64,000 bases of DNA from positions 62,001 to 126,000 of the forward strand of contig NZ_CACSJJ010000018.1 of the NCBI RefSeq assembly GCF_902706295.1, written 5' to 3'. Numbering within the stretch: the stretch's first letter is position 1; each line of letters opens with the position of its first letter. The stretch comes from Arthrobacter sp. 18067. GTDB taxonomy: Bacteria > Actinomycetota > Actinomycetes > Actinomycetales > Micrococcaceae. Below are positions 49,867 through 57,920 of this stretch, in pieces. The position numbers were made by a program, and so were the translations under genes. Under the pieces are notes generated by a model. That model saw only the letters and a list, made by a program, of their open reading frames with translations. It searched no databases and was not told where the DNA came from.

Positions 49867-50706
49867 ATGGGAATCCGTAAATACAAGCCGACTACCCCGG
49901 GCCGTCGTGGCTCGAGCGTAGCCGACTTTGCTGAAATCACGCGATCGACTCCGGAAAAGTCGTTGCTTCGTCCGCTGCACAAGACTGGCGGCCGTAACAA
50001 CTCCGGTAAGATCACCACCCGTCACAAGGGTGGTGGGCACAAGCGCCAGTACCGTCTGATCGACTTCCGTCGTCACGACAAGGACGGCATCAACGCCCGC
50101 GTTGCCGAAATCGAGTACGACCCGAACCGTACGGCTCGTATCGCACTCCTGCACTACGTTGATGGCACCAAGCGTTACATCATCGCTCCTAACAAGCTGT
50201 CCCAGGGTGACTTCGTCGAGGCTGGTCCTGACGCTGACATCAAGCCGGGCAACAACCTGCCGCTGCGCAACATCCCGGTTGGTACCGTAATCCACGCAGT
50301 TGAACTGCGCCCGGGTGGCGGCGCCAAGATGGCTCGTTCCGCAGGTGCTTCGGTACAGCTCGTTGCCAAGGAAGGCCGCTTCGCACAGCTGCGTCTGCCC
50401 TCCGGCGAAATCCGCAACGTTGACGTGCGCTGCCGCGCAACCGTCGGCGAGGTCGGCAACGCCGAGCAGTCGAACATCAACTGGGGCAAGGCCGGCCGTA
50501 TGCGCTGGAAGGGCGTTCGCCCGACTGTCCGTGGTGTAGCCATGAACCCGGTTGACCACCCGCACGGTGGTGGTGAAGGTAAGACTTCCGGTGGACGTCA
50601 CCCGGTTAACCCGAACGGCAAGCCCGAGGGCCGTACCCGCCGTCCGAACAAAGAGAGCGACAAGCTTATTGTTCGTCGCCGCCGTACTGGCAAGAACAAG
50701 CGATAG
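49867..50706 (+). CDS. rplB: 50S ribosomal protein L2
   Basis: A 279-residue core protein of the large subunit. It begins GIRKYKPTTPGRRGSS and holds the RHKGGGHKRQYR loop and the conserved C-terminal HPHGGGEGKTSGGRHPV segment with its essential histidine. ATG 49867 follows AACGAGGAAATAAATT. Confidence 0.97.
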   Translation: MGIRKYKPTTPGRRGSSVADFAEITRSTPEKSLLRPLHKTGGRNNSGKITTRHKGGGHKRQYRLIDFRRHDKDGINARVAEIEYDPNRTARIALLHYVDGTKRYIIAPNKLSQGDFVEAGPDADIKPGNNLPLRNIPVGTVIHAVELRPGGGAKMARSAGASVQLVAKEGRFAQLRLPSGEIRNVDVRCRATVGEVGNAEQSNINWGKAGRMRWKGVRPTVRGVAMNPVDHPHGGGEGKTSGGRHPVNPNGKPEGRTRRPNKESDKLIVRRRRTGKNKR

Positions 50707-50718
50707 GAGCCTGGACAC

Positions 50719-51000
50719 ATGCCACGCAGCCTGAAAAAAGGTCCTTTCGTTGACCAGCACCTCTTTGTGAAGGTCGCACGGGAAAACGATAAGGGCACCA
50801 AGAACGTCATCAAGACCTGGTCCCGCCGTTCGATGATCATCCCCGACATGCTCGGGCACACGATCGCCGTACACGACGGACGCAAGCACATCCCGGTGTT
50901 TGTCACTGAGTCGATGGTCGGGCACAAGCTCGGCGAATTCGCTCCCACGCGGACATTCCGCGGCCATGTTAAGGACGACCGTAAGGGCAAGCGCCGCTAG
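50719..51000 (+). CDS. rpsS: 30S ribosomal protein S19
   Basis: A 93-residue head protein with MPRSLKKGPFVDQHL, WSRRSMIIPDMLGHTIAVHDGRKH and the C-terminal GEFAPTRTFRGH. The start lies 12 bases after rplB. Confidence 0.97.
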   Translation: MPRSLKKGPFVDQHLFVKVARENDKGTKNVIKTWSRRSMIIPDMLGHTIAVHDGRKHIPVFVTESMVGHKLGEFAPTRTFRGHVKDDRKGKRR

Positions 51001-51038
51001 GCGCCTGACCTTACGTCTTAGACGAGAGAAGGAAAGCA

Positions 51039-51404
51039 ATGGAAGCCAAGGCTATTGCGCGTCACATCCGCGTAACGCCTATGAAGGCCCGGCGCGTCGT
51101 CAACCTTGTTCGTGGTAAGCAAGCGAATGAGGCTCTGGCAATTCTGAAGTTTGCCCCCCAGGCAGCTTCGGAGCCGGTATTCAAGGTACTTCAGTCGGCA
51201 ATGGCCAACGCACGTGTCCTCGCGGACCGTGACGGCGTTGCATTCGACGACAGCGACCTCTTCATCACCGAAGCATTTGTTGATGAAGGCCCGACCATGA
51301 AGCGGTTCCAGCCGCGTGCCCAGGGCCGCGCCTACCGCATTAGGAAGCGGACCAGCCACATCACGCTGGTTGTCGCAACCCCGGAGAAAGAGGAGGCTCG
51401 CTAA
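51039..51404 (+). CDS. rplV: 50S ribosomal protein L22
   Basis: A 121-residue tunnel protein with ARHIRVTPMKARRVVNLVRGK and the hairpin GPTMKRFQPRAQGRAYRIRKRTSHI. The macrolide-sensitive hairpin has normal length. The stop directly abuts the rpsC GTG. Confidence 0.97.
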   Translation: MEAKAIARHIRVTPMKARRVVNLVRGKQANEALAILKFAPQAASEPVFKVLQSAMANARVLADRDGVAFDDSDLFITEAFVDEGPTMKRFQPRAQGRAYRIRKRTSHITLVVATPEKEEAR

Positions 51405-52226
51405 GTGGGACAGAAAGTAAACCCGCACGGGTTCCGACTCGGCATCACCACCGACCACGTTTCGCACTGGTTCGCTGACAGCACCAAGCCCGGACAGCGC
51501 TACAAGGACTTCGTCCGCGAGGACATCAAGATCCGTCAGCTCATGTCCACCGGTATGGAGCGCGCCGGCATCGCCAAGGTCGAGATCGAGCGCACCCGCG
51601 ACCGTGTCCGCGTGGATATCCACACGGCACGCCCGGGTATCGTTATCGGCCGCCGTGGCGCTGAAGCAGACCGCATCCGGGGCGAGCTCGAAAAGCTCAC
51701 GGGCAAGCAGGTTCAGCTGAACATCCTCGAGGTCAAGAACCCCGAGATGGAAGCACAGCTTGTTGCCCAGGGCATCGCTGAGCAGCTGACTTCCCGCGTG
51801 GCTTTCCGCCGTGCGATGAAGAAGGCAATGCAGTCCGCACAGCGTGCGGGTGCCAAGGGCATCCGTGTTGCTTGCTCGGGCCGTCTGGGTGGCGCAGAAA
51901 TGTCCCGCTCGGAGTTCTACCGCGAAGGCCGTGTGCCCCTGCACACCCTCCGCGCGAACATCGACTACGGCTTCTACGAAGCCAAGACCACCTTCGGCCG
52001 TATCGGCGTGAAGGTTTGGATCTACAAGGGTGACGTAACCGCCAAGGAACTGGCTCAGCAGGCAGCTGCTGCTCCGTCCCGTGGCCGCGCAGGAGACCGT
52101 CCGGGCCGCCCGGGTGGCGACCGCCGTCGTCGTAACGACCGTCCGGCAGCTGAGGCAGCACCCGCTGCCGTTGAAGCACCGGCCGCTGAAGCTGCTGCTC
52201 CGGCAGCAGAAGGAGGACAGGCTTAA
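51405..52226 (+). CDS. rpsC: 30S ribosomal protein S3
   Basis: A 273-residue protein at the mRNA entry. It has GQKVNPHGFRLGITTDH, the KH domain motif ARPGIVIGRRGAEADRIR and GRLGGAEMSRSEFYREGRVPLHTLRANIDYG. The C-terminal 55 residues are an Arg/Gly then Ala/Glu/Pro-rich tail longer than in E. coli. GTG 51405 starts immediately after the rplV stop. Confidence 0.97.
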   Translation: MGQKVNPHGFRLGITTDHVSHWFADSTKPGQRYKDFVREDIKIRQLMSTGMERAGIAKVEIERTRDRVRVDIHTARPGIVIGRRGAEADRIRGELEKLTGKQVQLNILEVKNPEMEAQLVAQGIAEQLTSRVAFRRAMKKAMQSAQRAGAKGIRVACSGRLGGAEMSRSEFYREGRVPLHTLRANIDYGFYEAKTTFGRIGVKVWIYKGDVTAKELAQQAAAAPSRGRAGDRPGRPGGDRRRRNDRPAAEAAPAAVEAPAAEAAAPAAEGGQA

Positions 52227-52643
52227 ATGCTTATCCCACGTCGAGTCAAGCACCGTAAGCAGCACCACCCGGGTCGTTCCGGCGCTGCTACGGGCGGCAC
52301 CAAGGTCAGCTTCGGTGAGTACGGTATCCAGGCTCTCAGCCCGGCATACGTAACCAACCGTCAGATCGAGTCCGCTCGTATCGCGATGACCCGCCACATC
52401 AAGCGTGGCGGCAAGGTCTGGATCAACATCTACCCGGACCGTCCGCTGACGAAGAAGCCTGCCGAAACCCGCATGGGTTCCGGTAAGGGTTCTCCGGAAT
52501 GGTGGGTCGCAAACGTCAAGCCGGGCCGGGTTCTCTTCGAACTCTCCGGTGTCAATGAAGAGGTAGCTCGCGAGGCCCTGCGCCTGGCAATCCACAAGCT
52601 CCCGTTGAAGGCACGCATTGTGCGTCGCGAAGGTGGTGAATAG
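52227..52643 (+). CDS. rplP: 50S ribosomal protein L16
   Basis: A 138-residue protein with MLIPRRVKHRKQHHP, ARIAMTRHIKRGGKVWI and GSGKGSPEWWVANVKPGRVLFE. It starts at the base after the rpsC stop. Confidence 0.97.
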   Translation: MLIPRRVKHRKQHHPGRSGAATGGTKVSFGEYGIQALSPAYVTNRQIESARIAMTRHIKRGGKVWINIYPDRPLTKKPAETRMGSGKGSPEWWVANVKPGRVLFELSGVNEEVAREALRLAIHKLPLKARIVRREGGE

Positions 52644-52645
52644 AA

Positions 52646-52966
52646 ATGGCAGTAGGGTCGAAGGATCTCGCACCCGCACAGCTGGACGGTTTCGACAACG
52701 AGCGTCTCGTTGAAGAACTCCGCAAGTCCAAGGAAGAGCTGTTCAACCTGCGTTTCCAGTCCGCCACCGGACAGCTGGAGAACCACGGTCGCCTGCGCGC
52801 GGTAAAGAAGGACATCGCACGCATCTACACCGTTCTCCGTGAGCGCGAGCTGGGCATTCGTGCCGAGGTTGCCGCACCGGTTGTGGAAGCCAAGGAAGAA
52901 AAGAAGTCCAAAAAGGCTGCCAAGGCTGAAAAGGCCGAGGTTGAAGCTGGAGAGGACGCCAAGTGA
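52646..52966 (+). CDS. rpmC: 50S ribosomal protein L29 with extended C-terminus
   Basis: A 106-residue protein; typical L29 has 60-75. The first 70 residues are the canonical two helices (LVEELRKSKEELFNLRFQSATGQLEN, VKKDIARIYTVLRERE). The last 35 are a Lys/Glu/Ala-rich tail. It overlaps rpsQ by four bases (GTGA). Confidence 0.95.
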   Translation: MAVGSKDLAPAQLDGFDNERLVEELRKSKEELFNLRFQSATGQLENHGRLRAVKKDIARIYTVLRERELGIRAEVAAPVVEAKEEKKSKKAAKAEKAEVEAGEDAK

Positions 52967-53259
52967 GCGAGAAGGAAACTGTGACGGAAGCAGCAGCCAG
53001 CGCTGAACAGCGCGGTTACCGTAAGACGCGTCGCGGCTACGTTGTCTCTGACAAGATGGAAAAGACCATCGTTGTTCAGGTTGAAGACCGCGTGAAGCAC
53101 GCTCTGTACGGCAAGGTTATTCGCCGCACCTCGAAGATCAAGGCTCACGACGAAGAGAACACCGCCGGCATCGGCGACCTCGTTCTCATCTCTGAGACCC
53201 GCCCGCTCTCCGCTACCAAGCGGTGGCGTCTGGTGGAGATCCTCGAAAAGGCCAAGTAA
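52963..53259 (+). CDS. rpsQ: 30S ribosomal protein S17
   Basis: A 98-residue protein with RKTRRGYVVSDKMEKTIVVQVEDRVKH and the C-terminal ETRPLSATKRWRLVEI. The first 17 residues are an extra acidic/Ala-rich extension. GTG 52963 overlaps the rpmC stop. A terminator follows, so S10 ends here. Confidence 0.96.
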   Translation: MSEKETVTEAAASAEQRGYRKTRRGYVVSDKMEKTIVVQVEDRVKHALYGKVIRRTSKIKAHDEENTAGIGDLVLISETRPLSATKRWRLVEILEKAK

Positions 53260-53292
53260 ATCCGACGCCGGGCACGCCTGGCAGGGTTCACT

Positions 53293-53330
53293 GGGAAGGC
53301 CCGCGTTCCTCACGGAACGCGGGCCTTTCC
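53293..53330 (+). terminator. Hairpin terminator at the end of the S10 operon
   Basis: A 17-bp stem with one G-T pair (GGGAAGGCCCGCGTTCC / GGAACGCGGGCCTTTCC), TCAC loop, and pyrimidine-rich sequence after it. It separates S10 from the rplN unit. Confidence 0.8.
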
Positions 53331-53344
53331 GCTTCTCCGGCCGG

Positions 53345-53374
53345 TTCGGTTTCAGGCCGTAACCGTGCTAGGAT
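53345..53374 (+). promoter_or_regulatory. Candidate spc-operon (rplN) promoter
   Basis: TTCGGT, an 18-base spacer and TAGGAT (53369-53374) lie in the 352-base gap between rpsQ and rplN. The implied leader is about 230 bases; I see no supported gene in it. Confidence 0.4.
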
Positions 53375-53611
53375 ACTGAGTTTGTATGGCGCCACTTGTG
53401 CGTCATCAACTACCTCGTAAACAATCGTGCCGCTGCATACTGCCCCGCGCAGAGTTTTCTGCAAGGGAAGCTGATGCTTGTGGCACGGGCGTTTAGGCCT
53501 GTTCTGGCAAAATCCAGGCAGGTCAAGAGACACCCCGATCAACCGTTCCGCAAGGCTCATTCCGTATGCATGATTTCGGTCTGAGAACCGGCGCGACGCA
53601 AGGAGTAAAAA

Positions 53612-53980
53612 TTGATTCAGCAGGAGTCGCGACTCAAGGTCGCCGACAACACGGGTGCTAAGGAAATCCTTACCATTCGCGTTCTCGGTGGATCTGGTCG
53701 TCGCTACGCAGGCATTGGCGACGTGATCGTCGCTACCGTCAAGGACGCTATTCCCGGCGGAAACGTAAAGAAGGGTGACGTCGTCAAGGCTGTCATCGTT
53801 CGTACCAAGAAGGAACGCCGCCGTGCGGATGGTTCCTATATCAAGTTTGACGAAAACGCAGCTGTGATCCTGAAGAACGACGGTGACCCCCGCGGTACCC
53901 GTATCTTCGGCCCGGTTGGTCGTGAACTTCGCGACAAGAAGTTCATGAAGATCGTTTCGCTGGCCCCGGAGGTGCTTTAG
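53612..53980 (+). CDS. rplN: 50S ribosomal protein L14
   Basis: A 122-residue protein with IQQESRLKVADNTGAKE, IVATVKDAIPGGNVKKGDVVKAVIVRTKK and FGPVGRELRDKKFMKIVSLAPEVL. TTG 53612 follows AAGGAGTAAAAA. It is the first gene of the spc unit; rplX is three bases away. Confidence 0.97.
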   Translation: MIQQESRLKVADNTGAKEILTIRVLGGSGRRYAGIGDVIVATVKDAIPGGNVKKGDVVKAVIVRTKKERRRADGSYIKFDENAAVILKNDGDPRGTRIFGPVGRELRDKKFMKIVSLAPEVL

Positions 53981-53983
53981 TCC

Positions 53984-54346
53984 ATGGCTAAAAAAATCAA
54001 GAAGGGTGACCTCGTTCAGGTCATCACCGGCGCCAAGCAGGAACGTGGCGGCGACCGCGGCAAGCAGGGCAAGGTCCTGCGCGTATTCACCGACACCAAC
54101 CGTGTGCTGGTAGAGGGAATCAACCGCGTCACCAAGCACAGCAAGGTCGGTCAGTCGCAGCGCGGCACCAAGACCGGTGGCATCGAGGTCGTTGAGGCCC
54201 CGATCCACGTATCCAACGTTGCTCTGGTTGACCCGTCCACCAAGAAGCCGACCCGTGTTGGTTTCCGTCTCGACACCGTTGAGAAGGATGGCGCTACCAA
54301 GACCGTCCGTATCCGCGTGTCCAAGGCCACCGGGAAGGACATCTAA
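53984..54346 (+). CDS. rplX: 50S ribosomal protein L24
   Basis: A 120-residue protein with the KOW start KIKKGDLVQVITGAKQ and GINRVTKHSKVGQ. The stop forms TAATG with rplE. Confidence 0.96.
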   Translation: MAKKIKKGDLVQVITGAKQERGGDRGKQGKVLRVFTDTNRVLVEGINRVTKHSKVGQSQRGTKTGGIEVVEAPIHVSNVALVDPSTKKPTRVGFRLDTVEKDGATKTVRIRVSKATGKDI

Positions 54347-54924
54347 TGACTGAGACTCTCGAGACTCCAGTAAAGATCGTTCCGCGTCTGAAGACGAAGT
54401 ATGCAGAGACCATCAAGAAGTCCCTGCAGGACGAATTCAGCTACGCGAACGTGAACCAGGTTCCCCGCCTGGTGAAGGTTGTTGTGAACATGGGTGTTGG
54501 AGATGCCGCCAAGGACTCCAAGCTGATCGACGGCGCTGTCCGCGACCTCACCCTGATCACCGGCCAGAAGCCGCAGGTAACCAAGGCCCGCAAGTCGATC
54601 GCACAGTTCAAACTGCGCGAAGGCATGCCCATCGGTGCACACGCAACTCTGCGTGGAGACCGCATGTGGGAATTCGTGGACCGTTTGGTTTCGCTGGCAC
54701 TGCCGCGTATCCGCGACTTCCGCGGCCTCAACGGCAAGCAGTTCGACGGCAACGGTAACTACACCTTCGGTCTGACCGAGCAGGTTATGTTCCACGAAAT
54801 CGACCAGGATTCCATCGACCGCGTCCGCGGTATGGACATCACGGTCGTCACCACCGCCAAGACCGATGACGAAGGCCGCGCGCTGCTCAAGGCGCTTGGT
54901 TTCCCGTTCAAGACCGAAAACTAA
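54346..54924 (+). CDS. rplE: 50S ribosomal protein L5
   Basis: A 192-residue 5S rRNA-binding protein with VPRLVKVVVNMGVGDA, ITGQKPQVTKARKSIAQFKLREGMPIGAHATLRG and MDITVVTTAKTDDEGRALL. It overlaps the rplX stop. The next gene, rpsH, is 78 bases away with no rpsN between. Confidence 0.97.
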   Translation: MTETLETPVKIVPRLKTKYAETIKKSLQDEFSYANVNQVPRLVKVVVNMGVGDAAKDSKLIDGAVRDLTLITGQKPQVTKARKSIAQFKLREGMPIGAHATLRGDRMWEFVDRLVSLALPRIRDFRGLNGKQFDGNGNYTFGLTEQVMFHEIDQDSIDRVRGMDITVVTTAKTDDEGRALLKALGFPFKTEN

Positions 54925-55002
54925 CTACGTGACAGGTCCGTCCGCGCAGGCTCCTAAGAGCAGGCGCAGCGGAAACCGGTACGAGGAAGGGCTATAGCCC
55001 AA

Positions 55003-55401
55003 ATGACTATGACAGATCCTGTCGCAGACATGCTCACGCGTCTGCGCAATGCAAACTCGGCATACCACGACACCGTGTCCATGCCGTACAGCAAACTGAA
55101 GGCACGCGTTGCTGACATCCTGAAGGCAGAAGGCTACATTGCCAGCTGGAAGGAAGAAGACGCCGAGGTTGGCAAGAAGCTGACCATCGACCTGAAGTTC
55201 GGTCCGAACCGCGAGCGTTCCATCGCTGGCGTCCGCCGCATCTCCAAGCCGGGCCTCCGCGTTTACGCGAAGTCCACCAACCTGCCGCACGTGCTGGGTG
55301 GCCTGGGTATCGCAATCCTGTCCACCTCTTCCGGCCTCCTGACTGACAAGCAGGCCGGTAAGAAGGGCGTGGGCGGCGAAGTCCTCGCGTACGTCTGGTA
55401 A
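55003..55401 (+). CDS. rpsH: 30S ribosomal protein S8
   Basis: A 132-residue central-domain protein with DPVADMLTRLRNANSAYHDTVSMPYSKLK and the C-terminal STSSGLLTDKQAGKKGVGGEVLAYVW. ATG 55003 follows GAGGAAGGGC. Confidence 0.97.
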   Translation: MTMTDPVADMLTRLRNANSAYHDTVSMPYSKLKARVADILKAEGYIASWKEEDAEVGKKLTIDLKFGPNRERSIAGVRRISKPGLRVYAKSTNLPHVLGGLGIAILSTSSGLLTDKQAGKKGVGGEVLAYVW

Positions 55402-55419
55402 CGGGAAAGGAAGAGAATA

Positions 55420-55956
55420 ATGTCACGTATTGGACGTCTCCCCATCACCGTTCCTGCCGGAGTTGAGGTCAAGCTCGATGGCTCCGTCATCAGCGTCAAA
55501 GGTGCCAAGGGCGAGCTGAGCCACACTGTGGCCAGCCCGATCGAGGTTACCCAGGAAGAAAACACTCTCACGGTCACCCGCCCGAACGACGAGCGCAACT
55601 CGCGTTCGCTGCACGGCCTGACCCGCACCCTGATCGCCAACATGATCCAGGGCGTTACCGAGGGCTACGAGAAGAAGCTTGAAATCGTTGGTACTGGTTA
55701 CCGCGTTCAGGCCAAGGGTTCTGACCTGGAGTTCGCTCTGGGCTACAGCCACCCGGTTAACGTCTCTGCACCCGAAGGCATCACCTTCGTAGTAGAGGGT
55801 CCGACCAAGCTCTCTGTTGCGGGTATCAACAAGCAGCAGGTCGGCGAGGTTGCTGCCAACATTCGCAAGCTGCGCAAGCCTGACCCCTACAAGGGCAAGG
55901 GTGTCCGTTACGCCGGCGAAGTCATCCGCCGCAAGGTCGGAAAGGCTGGTAAGTAA
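55420..55956 (+). CDS. rplF: 50S ribosomal protein L6
   Basis: A 178-residue protein of two related halves, SRIGRLPITVPAGVEVKLDG and later GYSHPVNVSAPEGITFVVEGP, ending PDPYKGKGVRYAGEVIRRKVGKAGK. It lies three bases from rplR. Confidence 0.97.
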   Translation: MSRIGRLPITVPAGVEVKLDGSVISVKGAKGELSHTVASPIEVTQEENTLTVTRPNDERNSRSLHGLTRTLIANMIQGVTEGYEKKLEIVGTGYRVQAKGSDLEFALGYSHPVNVSAPEGITFVVEGPTKLSVAGINKQQVGEVAANIRKLRKPDPYKGKGVRYAGEVIRRKVGKAGK

Positions 55957-55959
55957 ACC

Positions 55960-56343
55960 ATGGCCATCGCAATTAACAAGAAGCGTACGAACAAGAGCAA
56001 GTCTGCTGCACGCAGCCGTCGCCAGCTTCGTATCCGCAAGCGCATCACTGGTACGGCTGTACGTCCTCGTATGGTCGTCAACCGCTCTGCACGTCACATG
56101 TTCGTCCAGGTTGTCGATGACAGCAAGGGTGTAACCGTGGCTTTCGCTTCCACTTTGGAAGCGGACCTTCGTGCATTCGACGGTGACAAGACTGCCAAGG
56201 CCAAGCGCGTTGGCGAGCTCGTTGCCGAGCGTGCCAAGGCTGCTGGCGTCGAGGCTGTTGTCTTCGACCGTGGCGGTAACAAGTACCACGGCCGCATCGC
56301 CGCCGTCGCTGACGGTGCTCGCGAAGGTGGGCTGGCTCTGTGA
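55960..56343 (+). CDS. rplR: 50S ribosomal protein L18
   Basis: A 127-residue 5S rRNA binder with RKRITGTAVRPRMVVNRSARHMFVQVVDD and FDRGGNKYHGRIAAVADGARE. The stop overlaps the rpsE GTG. Confidence 0.97.
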   Translation: MAIAINKKRTNKSKSAARSRRQLRIRKRITGTAVRPRMVVNRSARHMFVQVVDDSKGVTVAFASTLEADLRAFDGDKTAKAKRVGELVAERAKAAGVEAVVFDRGGNKYHGRIAAVADGAREGGLAL

Positions 56344-57044
56344 CCGCTGAAAATAACGAAAAGGACGTTCAGGTGACTGAAGCTGTAGCTGCTGAAGCAA
56401 CTGAGACCGCACCCGCTACCGATGACCGCCGCGGCGGACGTCGTGGCGAGCGCGGCGATCGTGGCCAGGGCCGCGGCGACCGTGGTGGCCGTGGTGGCCG
56501 CGACGGCGGTCGTGAAGCCGAGAAGAGCCAGTTCGTAGAGCGCGTTGTCACCATCAACCGCGTTGCCAAGGTCGTCAAGGGTGGTCGTCGCTTCAGCTTC
56601 ACCGCTCTCGTCGTCGTCGGTGACGGCAACGGTATGGTCGGCGTCGGCTACGGCAAGGCCAAGGAAGTTCCCGCTGCTATCGCAAAGGGCGTTGAAGAGG
56701 CCAAGAAGTCCTTCTTCCGCGTTCCCCGCGTTGGCAACACCATCCCGCACCGTGTGCAGGGTGAGGCTGCTGCAGGCGTTGTCCTGCTGCGTCCGGCTTC
56801 CGCCGGTACCGGTGTTATCGCCGGTGGTCCGGTCCGCGCTGTATTGGAGTGCGTGGGTATCCACGACATCCTCTCCAAGTCGCTCGGTTCTTCCAACGCG
56901 ATCAACATCGTTCACGCGACCGTTGCCGCTCTGAAGCAGCTCGAAGAGCCCGCTTCCGTGGCTGCCCGCCGTGGCCTGCCGCTGGACGAGGTTGCTCCTG
57001 CTGCTCTGGTGCGCGCGCTCCAGAACCAGAAGGCAGGTGTTTAG
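56340..57044 (+). CDS. rpsE: 30S ribosomal protein S5 with long N-terminus
   Basis: A 234-residue protein; E. coli S5 has 167. Residues 1-60 are an added segment, Ala/Glu/Thr-rich then Arg/Gly/Asp repeats (RGGRRGERGDRGQGRGDRGG). The S5 body starts at FVERVVTINRVAKVVKGGRRFSFTALVVVGDGNG and continues with GGPVRAVLECVGIHDILSKSLGSSN. GTG 56340 overlaps rplR. Confidence 0.96.
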   Translation: MTAENNEKDVQVTEAVAAEATETAPATDDRRGGRRGERGDRGQGRGDRGGRGGRDGGREAEKSQFVERVVTINRVAKVVKGGRRFSFTALVVVGDGNGMVGVGYGKAKEVPAAIAKGVEEAKKSFFRVPRVGNTIPHRVQGEAAAGVVLLRPASAGTGVIAGGPVRAVLECVGIHDILSKSLGSSNAINIVHATVAALKQLEEPASVAARRGLPLDEVAPAALVRALQNQKAGV

Positions 57045-57046
57045 TC

Positions 57047-57253
57047 ATGGCTAAGAACCTGACTCCTTCCGACGCCAAGTTGGAAATCACCCAGATCAAG
57101 GGCGTCATTGGCGCCAAGCAGAACCAGATCGCCACCCTTCGGTCCCTCGGCCTGAAGCGCATCGGACACACTGTTGTCCGTACCGCTGATGCTGTGACTG
57201 TTGGCATGCTGAACACGGTTCCGCACCTCGTGAATGTAGAGGAGGCGAAGTAA
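57047..57253 (+). CDS. rpmD: 50S ribosomal protein L30
   Basis: A 68-residue protein, LEITQIKGVIGAKQNQIATLRSLGLKRIGHTVV, ending PHLVNVEEAK. ATG 57047 is two bases after the rpsE stop; the stop forms TAATG with rplO. Confidence 0.96.
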   Translation: MAKNLTPSDAKLEITQIKGVIGAKQNQIATLRSLGLKRIGHTVVRTADAVTVGMLNTVPHLVNVEEAK

Positions 57254-57735
57254 TGGCAGAGAACAAGACCGCCGCAGAGACTGCTGAGAAGCAGAACACT
57301 CTGAAGGTCCACCACCTGCGTCCCGCTCCGGGTGCCAAGACCGCCAAGACCCGTGTTGGTCGTGGTGAAGGCTCCAAGGGTAAGACCGCTGGTCGCGGTA
57401 CCAAGGGTACGAAGGCCCGCTACCAGGTAAAGGCTGGCTTTGCCGGCGGCCAGCTGCCGCTGCACATGCGCCTGCCGAAGCTGCGCGGCTTCAAGAACCC
57501 GTTCCGGGTTGAGTTCCAGGTTGTAAACCTGGAGAAGCTCAACGAGCTGTTCCCGGAAGGTGGCACTGTCACCGTTGAATCTCTGGTTGAGAAGGGTGCC
57601 GTTCGCAAGAACCAGCCCGTCAAGGTGCTGGGCACCGGCGACATCACCGTTAAGGTTGACGTCACGGTCCACGCATTCTCCGCCAGCGCAACGGAGAAGA
57701 TTGCTGCAGCAGGCGGAAGCACCACTGCTCTCTAA
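57253..57735 (+). CDS. rplO: 50S ribosomal protein L15
   Basis: A 160-residue protein with LKVHHLRPAPGAKTAKTRVGRGEGSKGKTAGRGTKG and GGQLPLHMRLPKLRGF. A strong terminator 30 bases later separates it from secY. Confidence 0.97.
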   Translation: MAENKTAAETAEKQNTLKVHHLRPAPGAKTAKTRVGRGEGSKGKTAGRGTKGTKARYQVKAGFAGGQLPLHMRLPKLRGFKNPFRVEFQVVNLEKLNELFPEGGTVTVESLVEKGAVRKNQPVKVLGTGDITVKVDVTVHAFSASATEKIAAAGGSTTAL

Positions 57736-57766
57736 GAGCCAGTGGGGCATATGCCCGTTGTAAAAA

Positions 57767-57811
57767 GATCCCGGTACGCGGGGCTTCGGCCCTGTGTACC
57801 GGGATTTTTTG
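57767..57811 (+). terminator. Intrinsic terminator between rplO and secY
   Basis: Stem ATCCCGGTAC / GTACCGGGAT, extended by GCGGGG / CCCTGT with a CTTCGG tip, followed by TTTTTT. This is the classic form and cuts the spc operon before secY. Confidence 0.9.
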
Positions 57812-57833
57812 CGTGATTGTGGACTCTCGATTA

Positions 57834-57861
57834 TTACGACGGCGTCACAAGCAGTTAGACT
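57834..57861 (+). promoter_or_regulatory. Candidate secY-adk promoter
   Basis: TTACGA (57834-57839), a 16-base spacer and TAGACT (57856-57861), about 60 bases before secY and just after the terminator. Confidence 0.45.
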
Positions 57862-57920
57862 CGGTTGTTGGGTTTCATTGAGCCCATCCACATCCTTGTA
57901 CTTTCTACTCAGGAGGACGC

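Noticed and set aside
53396..53584. 62-codon frame in the rplN leader
   Set aside because: No ribosome site, no family match, and it lies inside a leader region typical of an operon start.
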